Source of the DNA: Apostichopus japonicus
Taxonomy: Eukaryota; Echinodermata; Holothuroidea; Aspidochirotida; Stichopodidae
Length of the DNA stretch: 64,000 nucleotides
Reading direction: 5' to 3'
Assembly: GCF_037975245.1 (NCBI RefSeq)
Contig: NC_092567.1
Location: forward strand, 98,501 to 162,500
Part shown: positions 1 to 11,846 of the stretch, one piece after another
How the letters are laid out: each line of letters opens with the position of its first letter
Numbering within the stretch: the first letter of the stretch is position 1
The notes under the pieces: generated by a model
Seen by the model: only the letters and a program-made list of their open reading frames with translations
What the model was told of the DNA's origin: nothing
Databases searched by the model: none
Translations under genes and position numbers: made by a program

Positions 1-228
1 GCCAAGCGCTACTACCAACACTGATTCTTACCTAACAATGATATACTTTCAATCATAGCATCATTCTAACTCTCAAGTAAAACATCACCAATACCAGTAT
101 TTTCATACTGTGCATCATTTCCCAAGTAGACTCTCTATAAAGCACATATCAAGAATATTAACAGCACCATGTCTGGTGAATAAATGAGAGATATAATGCT
201 TCCCATTCCTTCCATGCTCATCTATAAG
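1..228 (-). other. HIPK: HIPK 3' UTR, start only
   Basis: This follows the TAA stop (229-231) on the minus strand. I see no AATAAA hexamer in the transcript sense before the window edge, so the poly(A) site is probably outside. No other feature is seen. Confidence 0.7.
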
Positions 229-1318
229 TTAATGTTCCGTTCCAGCAGCACCAGGATAAACCAAACGATGGCCTCGACTTCGGGTGGCATTCAATGGATA
301 GGTACTATAGATGTTACCCGAGGGAGAGCGAACGTATACTGGCCCTCCGCCATGTGTTGAAGGTAGTTGGTGGGTTACAAACAACCCTGGTGAAGCATGG
401 TAGCTGTGAGACAAGACTTGTGCTGGTATAACAGGGCCGTGGGTGTGCGCTATATTTGAGCGGTAGTGGAGGTGATGTGGCTGGGGGGGTATAGCATGGA
501 GGGTGGTTTGAGGAGATGACATTCCAGATGTGGAACAATAACGGGAGCTGAACTGCTGTTGAGGTCCAGCATTTGGGATGACATTGCGGCAGCGATTTCT
601 GGTAGGACTCACCTGCTGGGAAGAAGGATGGATGGATGTACTACACGGTACAACTGAAGGACCACTAACAGTGGGAACCACCAATGGAGGTGCCCTGCTT
701 ACATTCGGTCTAAGGTGGCTCTCTGCTGTTTTAAGGTAACCTCTCTTGGAAGCTGTCTCATCTTCAATTTTAACTCCTCTTGACATAGTATCTGCATGCA
801 ATGGAGGTAACATCTGAGTAGGTTCCACTCTTCTCTCACCTTGCAACGGAGGCAGGTTAATGAAAGCAATGGCAGAATCTGAATGGTGATGGTGTGGCTT
901 TTCTTTCTTCAATCCCAAGTTGGCTAGTTCGTGTTCTGTCAGTGTCAGGGCTTTCTTGACCCGTTGAGGTGGTGTGGTCTGACATGGACTCTCTGTTTTC
1001 TCAGTTTTGATGACTGGAGCATTCCTCATCTCTGCATCCTCCTGAAAACATTCCACCTTCACTTCCTCCTTGATATATTTACCATCATCAGCATCATCGT
1101 TGTCAGGACTGTCAATGATGGTGACACAGCTGATGACATTATCTCTGGGTGATTTTCTCCTGTCTTGAAGAGGAGAGGTGCCACTGCTTGATTGAGAGGA
1201 GGACCTTTGGCGTCCGTATCTTTGGTCTGGGCTGGCACTCACTACGCTGTTAGAACTGCTAAGTGAACACGAGTGTGTTAAACTGTTGTCATTACATGTT
1301 GTACAGTTCTCTTCACAG
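229..1318 (-). CDS. HIPK: HIPK coding exon 14 (C-terminal tail and stop)
   Basis: Residues 865-1226. The acceptor is a pyrimidine-rich CTTTGCTTTCTACAG just before 1318; the first base completes the Arg864 codon from exon 13. It carries the conserved HIPK block RDNVISCVTIIDSPD (about residues 922-936) and ends with an IYSTYPLNATRSRG-type tail similar to the last residues of HIPK1/2. Four canonical SUMO acceptor sites (hydrophobic-K-x-E) are visible: IKEE (K947), VKVE (K951), IKTE (K968) and VKIE (K1047). A four-His run and a Pro/His/Ser-rich low-complexity tail follow. This tail in the family helps nuclear-body targeting and autoinhibition. Confidence 0.93.
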
Positions 1319-1962
1319 CTGTAGAAAGCAAAGAGAAACGAGTTATCATAAATATTTCCACCCTACCTAACACTCCACCTTCACCCATTCCAAAACAAGG
1401 ACTTCATCACTACCAAAATGACCAATTTCCATCGTCACCCTAGTACAAATATCAAGCAATTTATACTATATCAGTCAAATATTTAACATCTTTGCATTAT
1501 CACACATTTATCATCCAAATTATTTATCAATAAAAAAATATTAAAAAAAAAATTAACAGTCACAATCACTCAAGCTACGAACCTGTAAATGAACACAGCA
1601 GAGACTAAACCACATGAAATGATCTCAACTTTATTTGCTTTCCACTTAGCTTCCATGACAGTTCTCCCAATAATTGTTCCTAATCAAGGTTTTCTTTAGC
1701 CTAAAAACATCTGTTAGCATTGGTTTTGTGACACTCTTGATACTAGTTTGTGCTAAAGTTGGATGATTCAGTTCCTTAGCTTTAACAGTCAACAATCAAT
1801 GAAAACCTACTGATATGGAATGTAATCATTAACCATTAACAACTCCAGACTTTGAATTTATTTGGTTGGTAAAATCTATGAGCAGTTTCATTTTCTTAAT
1901 TTCACTTTCCACTGAATGTGAATATTTCAGTTTCTTCCCCATTCCATCCCAACTCCCACCCC
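1319..1962 (-). other. Intron 13, unique 3' part
   Basis: AT-rich sequence between exon 14 and the 48-bp array, with a run of A around 1530-1552. No coding or transposon signal is seen. Confidence 0.6.
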
Positions 1963-3720
1963 ACCTATGCTATTATGATCCCATTACAAGGGTCTCTCCC
2001 CCACCCCCACCTACTATGCTATTATGATCCCATTACAAGGGTCTCTCCCCCCACCCCCACCTACTATGCTATTATGATCCCATTACAAGGGTCTCTCCCC
2101 TACCCCCACCTACTATGCTATTATGATCCCATTACAAGGGTCTCTCCCCCCACCCCCACCTACTATGCTATTATGATCCCATTAAAAGGGTCTCTCCCCC
2201 ACCCCCACCTACTATGCTATTATGATCCCATTACAAGGGTCTCTCCCCACACCCCCACCTACTATGCTATTATGATCCCATAACAAGGGTATCCCCCCAC
2301 CCCACCTACTATGCTATTATGATCCCATAACAAGGGTATCCCCCCACCCCACCTACTATGCTATTATGATCCCATTACAAGGGTCTCTCCCCCCACCCCC
2401 ACCTACTATGCTATTATGATCCCATTACAAGGGTCTCTCCCCCACCCCCACCTACTATGCTATTATGATCCCATTACAAGGGTCTCTCCCCCACCCCCAC
2501 CTACTATGCTATTATGATCCCATAACAAGGGTATCCCCCACCCCACCTACTATGCTATTATGATCCCATTACAAGGGTCTCTCCCCCACCCCCATCCCCT
2601 ATGCTATTATGATCCCATTACAAGGGTCTCTCCAGCCCACCCCACCTACTATGCTATTATGATCCCATTACAAGGGTCTCTCCAGCCCACCCCACCTACT
2701 ATGCTATTATGATCCCATTACAAGGGTCTCTCCAGCCCACCCCACCTCCTATGCTATTATGATCCCATTACAAGGGTCTCTCCCCCACCCCCACCTACTA
2801 TGCTATTATGATCCCATTACAAGGGTCTCTCCCCCCACCCCACCTACTATGCTATTATGATCCCATAACAAGGGTATCCCCCACCCCACCTACTATGCTA
2901 TTATGATCCCATTACAAGGGTCTCTCCCCCACCCCCATCCCCTATGCTATTATGATCCCATTACAAGGGTCTCTCCCCCACCCCACCTACTATGCTATTA
3001 TGATCCCATTACAAGGGTCTCTCCAGCCCACCCCACCTACTATGCTATTATGATCCCATTACAAGGGTCTCTCCAGCCCACCCCACCTCCTATGCTATTA
3101 TGTTCCCATTACAAGGGTCTTTCCCCCACCCCACCTCCTATGCTATTATGATCCCATTACAAGGGTCTCTCCCCCACCCCCATCCCCTATGCTATTATGA
3201 TCCCATTACAAGGGTCTCTCCAGCCCACCCCACCTACTATGCTATTATGATCCCATTACAAGGGTCTCTCCAGCCCACCCCACCTACTATGCTATTATGA
3301 TCCCATTACAAGGGTCTCTCCAGCCCACCCCACCTCCTATGCTATTATGTTCCCATTACAAGGGTCTCTCTCCCACCCCCACCTCCTATGCTATTATGTT
3401 CCCATTACAAGGGTCTCTCCCCCACCCCATCTCCTATATGCTATTATAATCCCATTACAAGGGTCTCTCCCCCACCCCATCTCCTATATGCTATTATGAT
3501 CCCATTACAAGGGTCTCTTCCCCACCCCACCTCCTATGCTATTATGATCCCATTACAAGGGTCTCTCTCCCACCCCCACCTCCTATGCTATTATGTTCCC
3601 ATTACAAGGGTCTCTCCCCAACCCCACCTCCTATGCTATTATGTTCCCATTACAAGGGTCTCTCCCCCACCCCACCTCCTATGCTATTATGATCCCATTA
3701 CAAGGGTTAGGGTCTCTCCA
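1963..3720. repeat. Minisatellite A, about 48-bp unit, about 36 copies
   Basis: The core CTATGCTATTATGATCCC plus ATTACAAGGGTCTCTC is followed by a variable C-rich tail (CCCCCACCCCCACC, CCAGCCCACCCCACC and others). Variation in tail length makes units of about 45-50 bp. It lies in intron 13. On the HIPK sense strand each unit reads GGTGGGGGTGGGGGAGAG, a run of G tracts that could form quadruplexes in the pre-mRNA. Short open frames across it (for example 1918-2283 and 2903-3151) only reflect the repeat. Confidence 0.97.
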
Positions 3721-4303
3721 GCCTAAACTGACCCATTTTCATTAAAACTTTCAAATCAAGAACTTTACATAATAGTGAATCAGAAACTTAGCTGTTTCAT
3801 GTGAGTAATATTAAAAGTGTCTTGGGAGAAAACTTACTTGGTAAGTAGTAATTTTTTTCTATTTATAGCTATAATTGGGTAAATGCGATTGTGATTAATT
3901 GCAATGCACAGGATTTGTTTTGGCTTACCTTAACTACACAAGCCCATGAACAGAAAATGCTGCTTCAAGCACATGTTTCTGATATAACATAAGTAGTATG
4001 CTTTACAACATTCCATTTACGAATTGTGTCAAAATGAAAAAATGCAGCAAACTGCAAAAACTGAATCAATATGAAACAGACAAAAACATATATATATCTC
4101 AGAAGACCTGCAGTGTTTTTTGTGTTAAACAACATGGCACAAAAGAGTATGTCATAAAAAAACCTGGCTGCAAAATGCTCCAAACCCCCTTCCCTCTCCC
4201 GCCCCTCAGCATGATACATTTGACATGGTACCTTAACAAACAGTTTATCTGTTCTGTCAACAGCTATATAATCTGTAATTACTTTTGGCAGTCTGAGCCC
4301 TAC
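3721..4303 (-). other. Intron 13, 5' part
   Basis: Unique AT-rich intron between array A and the exon 13 donor. Short open frames on both strands here show no recognisable protein. Confidence 0.6.
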
Positions 4304-4570
4304 CGTTTATTTGATGTTTCCATGGTCTCTCCGTCGCTATCATCACTGATGGTGATGACGCTAGGAGCAGGACTCGGAGAGTCAGTGATGACGATGGGTT
4401 CTCTCTGAGATGAGTAAGCCATCATCGATCCATCCTCCTGCATCTCTTTCTTCATGTTTGCTGAGGTAGATGTTTTTGTACTCGAGTCTGCAGCGTGGAG
4501 TATCGGCGAAGACCCTCGAACTCTCTTACTCTTCTGAGGGGATAAGCTACTACTAAAAGCCACTTGGGAC
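4304..4570 (-). CDS. HIPK: HIPK coding exon 13 (SUMO-interacting motif)
   Basis: Residues 776-863 plus split codons at both ends; acceptor TTTTGACAG, donor CG|GTAGGG. It contains the HIPK hallmark PIVITDSPSPAPSVITIS followed by DDSDGE (about residues 833-856). The core VITI (846-849) next to acidic residues is the SUMO-interacting motif that in HIPK2 directs the kinase to nuclear bodies. A basic stretch KSKRVR near the start may help nuclear import. The donor +4 to +6 positions are weak (GTAGGG rather than GTAAGT). Confidence 0.95.
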
Positions 4571-4734
4571 CTGTCAAAACAGCAAATATTTCCAATAATT
4601 GACAAAGATTTAATGGATATGCCACTAAAATCAAGAAAGTAATCATTCATATAGAGTTTGTTACAAATCATCTAGTAGTTCTGGATGCAGTTGAAAGGTC
4701 TCATGCTGCTATTTTAAGCTGAAACCATGAATTT

Positions 4735-5887
4735 AAGCATGAAGAACTAACCAAACTTAAGCACACATGAAGAACTAACCAAACTTTAACACACGTGAAG
4801 AACCAAACTTTAACACACATGAAGAACTAACCAAACTTTAACACACATGAAGAACTAACCAAACTTCAGCACACATGAAGAACTAACCAAACTTTAACAC
4901 ACATGAAGAACCAAACTTTAACGAACATGAAGAACTAACCAAACTTTAACGCACATGAAGAACTAACCAAACTTAAACGCACATGAAGAACTAACCAAAC
5001 TTAAACGCACATGAAGAACTAACCAAACTTTAACGCACATGAAGAACTAACCAAACTTTAACGCACATGAAGAACTAAAACTTTAACGCACATGAAGAAC
5101 TAACCAAACTTTAACGCACATGAAGAACTAACCAAACTGTAACGCACATGAAGAACTAACCAAACTGTAACGCATGAAGAACTAACCAAACTTTAACGCA
5201 CATGAAGAACTAAAACTTTAACGCACATGAAGAACTAACCAAACTTTAACGCACATGAAGAACTAACCAAACTGTAACGCACATGAAGAACTAACCAAAC
5301 TGTAATGCACATGAAGAACTAACCAAACTTTAACGCAAATGAAGAACTAACCAAACTTTAACGCACATGAAGAACTAACCAAACTGTAACGCACATGAAG
5401 AACTAACCAAACTTTAGCGCACATGAAGAACTTACCAAACTTTAGCGCACATGAAGAACTAACCAAACTTCAACACACATGAAGAACTAACCAAACTTCA
5501 GCGCACATGAAGAACTTACCAAACTTCAGCGCACATGAAGAACCAACCTTTAACGCACATGAAGAACTAACCAAACTTCAGCGCACATGAAGAACTAACC
5601 AAACTTCAGCGCAAATGAAGAACTAACCAAACTTCAGCGCAAATGAAGAACTAACCAAACTTCAACGCACATGAAGAACTAACCAAACTTTAACGCACAT
5701 GAAGAACTAACCAAACTTTAACGCACATGAAGAACTAACCAAACTTTAACGCACATGAAGAACTAACCAAACTTTAACGCACATGAAGAACTTACCAAAC
5801 TTTAACGCACATGAAGAACTAACCAAACTTTAACGCACATGAAGAACTAACCAAACTTTAACGCACATCAAGAACTAACCAAACTTT
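4735..5887. repeat. Minisatellite B, 28-bp unit, about 41 copies
   Basis: The unit is CACATGAAGAACTAAC plus CAAACTTTAACG, with point variants (TTCAGCG, TGTAACG, TTAAACG) and occasional copies missing ACCA. It lies in intron 12. No open frame or splice-like motif is seen in either orientation. Confidence 0.97.
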
Positions 5888-6171
5888 CAAAATGAATTAA
5901 CAGTTTTGGGGATTAGAATCAGATTCAAACCAGTCGTAGGAATATAAGGTTATGTAGTTCACCAACTCAGCTATCCATATAATCATTATGAACCACTACT
6001 CTGGTAGTGATGCTAGTCCCAAGCCACATACTATTATACACAATATGGGACCAAGGATCATCCCTGATTCTAGAAAACCTTGGAATACTTGCCTTATTGG
6101 AATACTGCCTTGGAAGGCAGAAAAGAATTCACTATCTTATCAAATTCTTCTTTGAACATGATTGAACTTAC
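5888..6171 (-). other. Intron 12, 5' part
   Basis: Short unique intron sequence between array B and the exon 12 donor. Nothing else is seen. Confidence 0.6.
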
Positions 6172-6317
6172 TTCTGAGATCCTTGTTTTCTGATGCCTCT
6201 ACTCTGAGACTGCCCTCTAGAACTCTGACCCACACTGGATGCCCTCCACTGGTGATGCAATGAATGCTGGGAGCTTATAACCGGAGTCAAATGGCTGGCT
6301 GGAGGGTACTGGGTGCG
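6172..6317 (-). CDS. HIPK: HIPK coding exon 12
   Basis: Residues 727-774 plus two bases of codon 775; acceptor TCTCATCCTGCAG, donor GAA|GTAAGT. It encodes a Ser/Gln/Arg-rich stretch ending SRGIRKQGSQ, which lies in the low-complexity region between kinase and SUMO-interacting motif. Sequence similarity to vertebrate HIPK is weak here; the call rests on splice sites, phase and position. Confidence 0.9.
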
Positions 6318-6815
6318 CTGCAGGATGAGAGAGAAAGAAATCAGGAGACTTGTTACATTACTGAATGAAGTTACAAGGAGTATTCGGCTGTAAGTACGGA
6401 TAAAAATAATAGTCTAAAGAAAATATCAATGGAATCAAAAGAGTGAAAATCTTACCAAGATACCTCCTCATTACTGTTTGTTCTAGTTGTGAGCTATGAA
6501 GGCATGATGAAAAATGCCAACAATGGTAGATATAATACTGTAATACTGTCCTGCCATAGTAATTTGTCAAGATTTTATAATCAACTACAATATTTTTATG
6601 GGAGTACTTCTATTACAACATTTCACGTTCGTGACTCTCCCTCCCTCTCTATTTTCAAGACTTTAAAGATTTCTGTTTGATTCCTAGTTTCTTTACCTTG
6701 GTTTCCTTTGTCTCTTTCCTACTTTGTAAAGCACTTTGAAATGCTGTATTAAGCGCTATATAAATAAAATTTATTATAATTATCATCAACATCACAAAGC
6801 ATAACCAGATCTCAC
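6318..6815 (-). other. Intron 11
   Basis: Ordinary intron that carries a retroelement 3' tail at 6724-6779. Nothing else is recognised. Confidence 0.6.
6724..6779 (+). mobile_element. LINE/SINE 3'-tail-like stem-loop fragment
   Basis: TTGTAAAGCACTTTGAAATG followed by TTAAGCGCTATATAAATAAA resembles the 3' tail of L2/CR1-type LINEs and their partner SINEs (AAGCGCTTTG...GCGCTATATAAAT). A second copy is at 35745-35800. Only the tail is recognised; a body could not be delimited. Confidence 0.5.
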
Positions 6816-6945
6816 CTCTAGGGACTGGTCACAGAAGGTCCCTTCACCGGCATCCATGTGAAAAAGGGTAGGACTTTGATTTGTTATGAACCTTGAGTCA
6901 TCGGAGCTCCTCCATGGTATAGGGGCAGCAGACACAAATTGCCGT
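6816..6945 (-). CDS. HIPK: HIPK coding exon 11
   Basis: Residues 684-726 after the split Arg683 codon; acceptor CTCTTTGTTAG, donor GAG|GTGAGA. It encodes a stretch with PIPWRSSDDSRF and FHMDAGEGTFCDQ. The phase fits both neighbours. Residue-level similarity to vertebrate HIPK is low outside the split Arg after LADW. Confidence 0.92.
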
Positions 6946-7270
6946 CTAACAAAGAGAGAAAGGTTAATGCGTGTTTTAAAAGGGTAGACCCTGCAAAGAT
7001 ATCACTAATTTGTATTATTTGCTATTAGTTCAACTCACTGTCCAGCTAGTGGGAAGAAAACCAGCATCTGAATAACAATAAAGAGTACTTATTTAACATG
7101 AATAAGATAAATTTCCCCAGTCACGTCTCCCACCTCACCTCCCATATACAGACTACTCAATGCTAACTTGAGAAAATTGCTGCCACAAAGTTTTTGCTAC
7201 CAGACTTTCCAAAAGTTCTGGAAAAACAGAATCTCAGTGACCAAGACATCATCAATTCTTAAAGCAAACT
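6946..7270 (-). other. Intron 10, 3' part
   Basis: Unique sequence between exon 11 and array C. Nothing recognised. Confidence 0.5.
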
Positions 7271-9047
7271 AACACAGCTCTGCTCTGAAGAGTACAGGTA
7301 TGGTTAACTAGTGTGGAGGTCTGCAGACTTCCATTAGGACCAAACCCAACCCCTCAGGATCGATCCTCAGACTGCATGAAAGCTAGTTAGGACTATGAAC
7401 ACAGCTCTGCTCTGAAGAGTACAGGTATGGTTAACTAGTGTGGAGGTCTGCAGACTTCCATTAGGACCAAACCCAACCCCTCAGGATAAATGCTCAGATT
7501 GCATGAAAGCTAGTTAGGACTATGAACACAGCTCTGCTCTGAAGAGTACAGGTATGGTTAACTAGTGTGGAGGTCAACAGACTTCCATTAGGACCAAACC
7601 CAACCCCTCAGGATCAATGCTCAGATTGCATGAAAGCTAGTTAGGACTATGAACACAGCTCTGCTCTGAAGAGTACAGGTATGGTTAACTAGTGTGGAGG
7701 TCTGCAGACTTCCATTAGGACCAAACCCAACCCCTCAGGATAAATGCTCAGATTGCATGAAAGCTAGTTAGGACTATGAACACAGCTCTGCTCTGAAGAG
7801 TACAGGTATGGTTAACTAGTGTGGAGGTCAACATACTTCCATTAGGACCAAACCCAACCCCTCAGGATCAATGCTCAGACTGCATGAAAGCTAGTTAGGA
7901 CTATGAACACAGCTCTGCTCTGAAGAGTACAGGTATGGTTAACTAGTGTGGAGGTCTGCAGACTTCCATTAGGACCAAACCCAACCCCTCAGGATAAATG
8001 CTCAGACTGCATGAAAGCTAGTTAGGACTATGAACACAGCTCTGCTCTGAAGAGTACAGGTATGGTTAACTAGTGTGGAGGTCAACATACTTCCATTAGG
8101 ACCAAACCCAACCCCTCAGGATCAATGCTCAGACTGCATGAAAGCTAGTTAGGACTATGAACACAGCTCTGCTCTGAAGAGTACAGGTATGGTTAACTAG
8201 TGTGGAGGTCTGCAGACTTCCATTAGGACCAAACCCAACCCCTCAGGATAAATGCTCAGACTGCATGAAAGCTAGTTAGGACTATGAACACAGCTCTGCT
8301 CTGAAGAGTACAGGTATGGTTAACTAGTGTGGAGGTCAACATACTTCCATTAGGACCAAACCCAACCCCTCAGGATCAATGCTCAGACTGCATGAAAGCT
8401 AGTTAGGAATATGAACACAGTTCTGCTCTGAAGAGTACAGGTATGGTTAACTAGTGTGGAGGTCTGCAGACTTCCATTAGGACCAAACCCAACCCCTCAG
8501 GATTGATGCTCAGACTGCATGAAAGCTAGTTAGGACTATGAACACAGCTCTGCTATGAAGAGTACAGGTATGGTTAACTAGTGTGGAGGTCTGCAGACTT
8601 CCATTAGGACCAAACCCAACCCCTCAGGATCAATGCTCAGACTGCATGAAAGCTAGTTAGGACTATGAACACAGCTCTGCTCTGAAGAGTACAGGTATGG
8701 TTAACTAGTGTGGAGGTCTGCAGACTTCCATTAGGACCAAACCCAACCCCTCAGGATTGATGCTCAGACTGCATGAAAGCTAGTTAGGACTATGAACACA
8801 GTTCTGCTCTGAAGAGTACAGGTATGGTTAACTAGTGTGGAGGTCAACAGACTTCCATTAGGACCAAACCCAACCCCTCAGGATCAATGCTCAGACTGTA
8901 TGAAAGCTAGTTAGGACTATGAACACAGCTCTGCTCTGAAGAGTACAGGTATGGTTAACTAGTGTGGAGGTCTGCAGACTTCCATTAGGACCAAACCAAA
9001 CCCCTCAGGATCAATGCTCAGACTGCATGAAAGCTAGTTAGGACTAT
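7271..9047. repeat. Minisatellite C, 127-bp unit, 14 copies with dimer order
   Basis: Each unit starts AACACAGCTCTGCTCTGAAG and ends AAAGCTAGTTAGGACTATG. Copies start 127 bp apart. Two diagnostic sites alternate: CTGCAGAC with GGATAAATG, and CAACA(G/T)AC with GGATCAATG. Copies 3-9 follow a strict B-A-B-A pattern, a 254-bp higher-order unit. The array ends about 110 bp from the exon 10 donor, in intron 10. Confidence 0.97.
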
Positions 9048-9157
9048 GGACTCAAGCCCTGTCCGTAAGTTATGAAAACTACATCATTTCCTGAGATCTT
9101 TACTGAGGTCTTTACATTTTGTTCAAGTCTGCCAATAGTTTGCAGACTGTGACTTAC

Positions 9158-9276
9158 CTCCAATCTGCGAGAGGCTGTGTGTCTGGAATGACAGGCTGAT
9201 GTGCCACTGCTCCTTGTTGCCATGGCGCTAATAATACTTGACCACGAGCTGTTGTCCAAGAATGAACAGGACCACT
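9158..9276 (-). CDS. HIPK: HIPK coding exon 10 (conserved VLLxxWQQ...LADWR block)
   Basis: Residues 644-682 plus two bases of Arg683; acceptor ATCTCCACAG, donor GGAG|GTAAGT. It encodes GQVLLAPWQQGAVAHQPVIP and DTQPLADW(R), matching the vertebrate HIPK pattern of ILLPSTWQQ...PTAMIPE...QLADWR. This is the best-conserved part of the protein between kinase domain and SUMO-interacting motif, so it anchors the gene model here. Confidence 0.95.
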
Positions 9277-9872
9277 CTGTGGAGATTACCAAAGCGTAAA
9301 CATTACACAAGATGATCACACTTTTGATTTTCACTCTTTAGATCGTCTTTGATATACTGCCAACATTTATGGCTATCAAAATACATCTAATATATGTGGT
9401 CTGTAGGAACTTACCACCACAAAATGTTAACTCCTATCTGATCTCATTTCTTATACCATATATTCAAGCAGACAGGGTATAATGTAGGCTGCTACTGCAC
9501 CAATCAAGCAATGACCTTGTTTTGTATACTGGTGGAGTTTTATCTAAAAATAATAAATCACATAACTATAAAGCAACTACATGTGTAGATCTTGTTCAAA
9601 TTCAATGCTACTAGAGTGATTATTTTAATTGTTTAATTACTTTAGTAAACAAATAATTTATATTAAACTCCATAACAATTTAATAACGAAGGCGTTTTGG
9701 GTTTAAAATTAAATTCTAATAAATGACAACTAAAATGAATATGACAGTGAGATGCTTTTGTTTGAACACCAAATTATGCTATTGTTAAATGGTTGTATAA
9801 TTCCAGATTGTAGCAACAATCTAAATATTGACAGGACTTTCATGAGAGAGAATTAGATGGGCAGACATTTAC
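9277..9872 (-). other. Intron 9
   Basis: AT-rich intron with no recognised repeat, transposon or coding signal. Confidence 0.6.
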
Positions 9873-10052
9873 CTGAAGAAACACAGTTTGATTCTGAGCA
9901 GTCCGTGGGTGTGCTGCCCATCCTCGCTGACTCCCAGCTCCTCCTGTGGTCATAGACAGAGCAATTGGCTGAAGGGATGGTGCAGTAGCACCGTTGGGTC
10001 CTGACGGTGCTGCCACGTGGGCCATCATGGGTGGATTAGGGCACCCTGAACT
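9873..10052 (-). CDS. HIPK: HIPK coding exon 9
   Basis: Residues 584-643 (60 codons, phase 0 at both ends); acceptor CCTCACAG, donor CTTCAG|GTAAAT. It is low-complexity Ala/Pro/Gly sequence ending AQNQTVFLQ, which occupies the position of the vertebrate AAVLQAWPGGTQQ region just before the VLL-x-x-WQQ block of exon 10. Confidence 0.93.
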
Positions 10053-10800
10053 CTGTGAGGAAAGGACATCACTGATGAGAACAGAAACCTAGCCATCAAA
10101 TTACTTTAATAGCAAGCAATAACGGATATCAACTTTTATCAAGTAACACACTGTTAAATTTGTGATTGCACAGCAGAGACTACAAAAATGTTACAGAGAA
10201 AATACATAAAACAAACTCAAGTACTGGGAAAAGAACAAATATGACAGTGACTTAATAACCACACCTGTCTTTAAAGTTAACCTTAAACAGAAAGACTCTT
10301 TATTCGGTGGACACTTGATCTGAAAATATGAATGTCTGTTCACTAGCAAAAATGACTAAAGAGCTACTGTATACTAGGCACTGATTCAGCCTTATTTACA
10401 TTTCTGTGAGATGATGTAGTGCTGAACATATAGTAGGCATAAAGTATAGTTTGATAGTTTGTTATTTTCCAGCTCTGACCATAATAGATCAACCTAGTTA
10501 CTTTATAATCTTTCTGATCCCTTTGACAGCAAAATGATGACACAACATTACAAAGATACGGCCAAGTGCACATAAATTTCAACATAATAATCTGTTACTG
10601 ACCTTAGATATTCATCTCAGTGACACTTCAATGAAAGGTCATCATTAATGCCATATCCCCCCCCTTCCAGTCACCCCAGCCCCCCCCATCTTACCAGATT
10701 TTCAAGCTAAAACATGACAAGATTCTAAGGCTATTTCCCAGAAGGATCTGCCTTTGCAAATTACTCTCTGACAAAGAGGTTTCAAGAAGAAACTTAAGTG
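10053..10800 (-). other. Intron 8, 3' part
   Basis: AT-rich intron with two poly-C patches near 10657 and 10680. Nothing else recognised. Confidence 0.55.
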
Positions 10801-11846
10801 TGTCTGTGTATTGTACACAGATCTGAAGGAAGCAATAGCACAAAAATAAGTGTTTGACCATGTTATTATCTGTGTATTAATACACAGATCTGAAGGAAGC
10901 AATAGCACAAAAATAAGTGTTTGACCATGTTATTATCTGTGTATTAATACACAGATCTGAAGGAAGCAATAGCACAAAAATAAGTGTTTGACCATGTTAT
11001 TATCTGTGTATTAACACACAGATCTGAAGGAAGCAATAGCACAAAAATAAATGTTGACCATGTTATTATCTGTGTATTAATACACAGATCTGAAGGAAGC
11101 AATAGCACAAAAATAAGTGTTTGACCATGTTATTATCTGTGTATTAATACACAAATCTGAAGGAAGCAATAGCACAAAAATAAGTGTTTGACCATGTTAT
11201 TATCTGTGTATTAATACACAGATCTGAAGGAAGCAATAGCACAAAAATAAGTGTTTGACCATGTTATTATCTGTGTATTAATACACAGATCTGAAGGAAG
11301 CAATAGCACAAAAATAAGTGTTTGACCATGTTATTATCTGTGTATTAATACACAGATCTGAAGGAAGCAATAGCACAAAAATAAGTGTTTGACCATGTTA
11401 TTATCTGTGTATTAATACACAGATCTGAAGGAAGCAATAGCACAAAAATAAGTGTTTGACCATGTTATTATCTGTGTATTAATACACAGATCTGAAGGAA
11501 GCAATAGCACAAAAATAAGTGTTTGACCATGTTATTATATGTGTATTAATACACAGATCTGAAGGAAGCAATAGCACAAAAATAAGTGTTTGACCATGTT
11601 ATTATCTGTGTATTAATACACAGATCTGAAGGAAGCAATAGCACAAAAATAAGTGTTTGACCATGTTATTATCTGTGTATTAATACACAGATCTGAAGGA
11701 AGCAATAGCACAAAAATAAGTGTTTGACCATGTTATTATCTGTGTATTAATACACAGATCTGAAGGAAGCAATAGCACAAAAATAAGTGTTTGACCATAT
11801 TATTATCTGTGTATTAATACACAGATCTGATGGAAGCAATAGCACA
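10801..11846. repeat. Minisatellite D, 67-bp unit, about 15 copies, palindrome plus acceptor-like core
   Basis: Units repeat every 67 bp. Each contains a perfect 22-bp palindrome centred on TATTAATA (arms ATCTGTG/CACAGAT). On the HIPK sense strand the unit reads GCTATTGCTTCCTTCAG followed by ATCTG, preceded by more pyrimidines, which is a good 3' splice site. The array lies in intron 8, directly against array E, and both share the string TGACCATGTTATTATC. Confidence 0.97.

Noticed and set aside
1918-3726. Plus-strand frames with repeated YYDPITRVSP-like peptide
   Set aside because: Translation of minisatellite A, opposite to HIPK; the frames break whenever the C-rich tail changes length.
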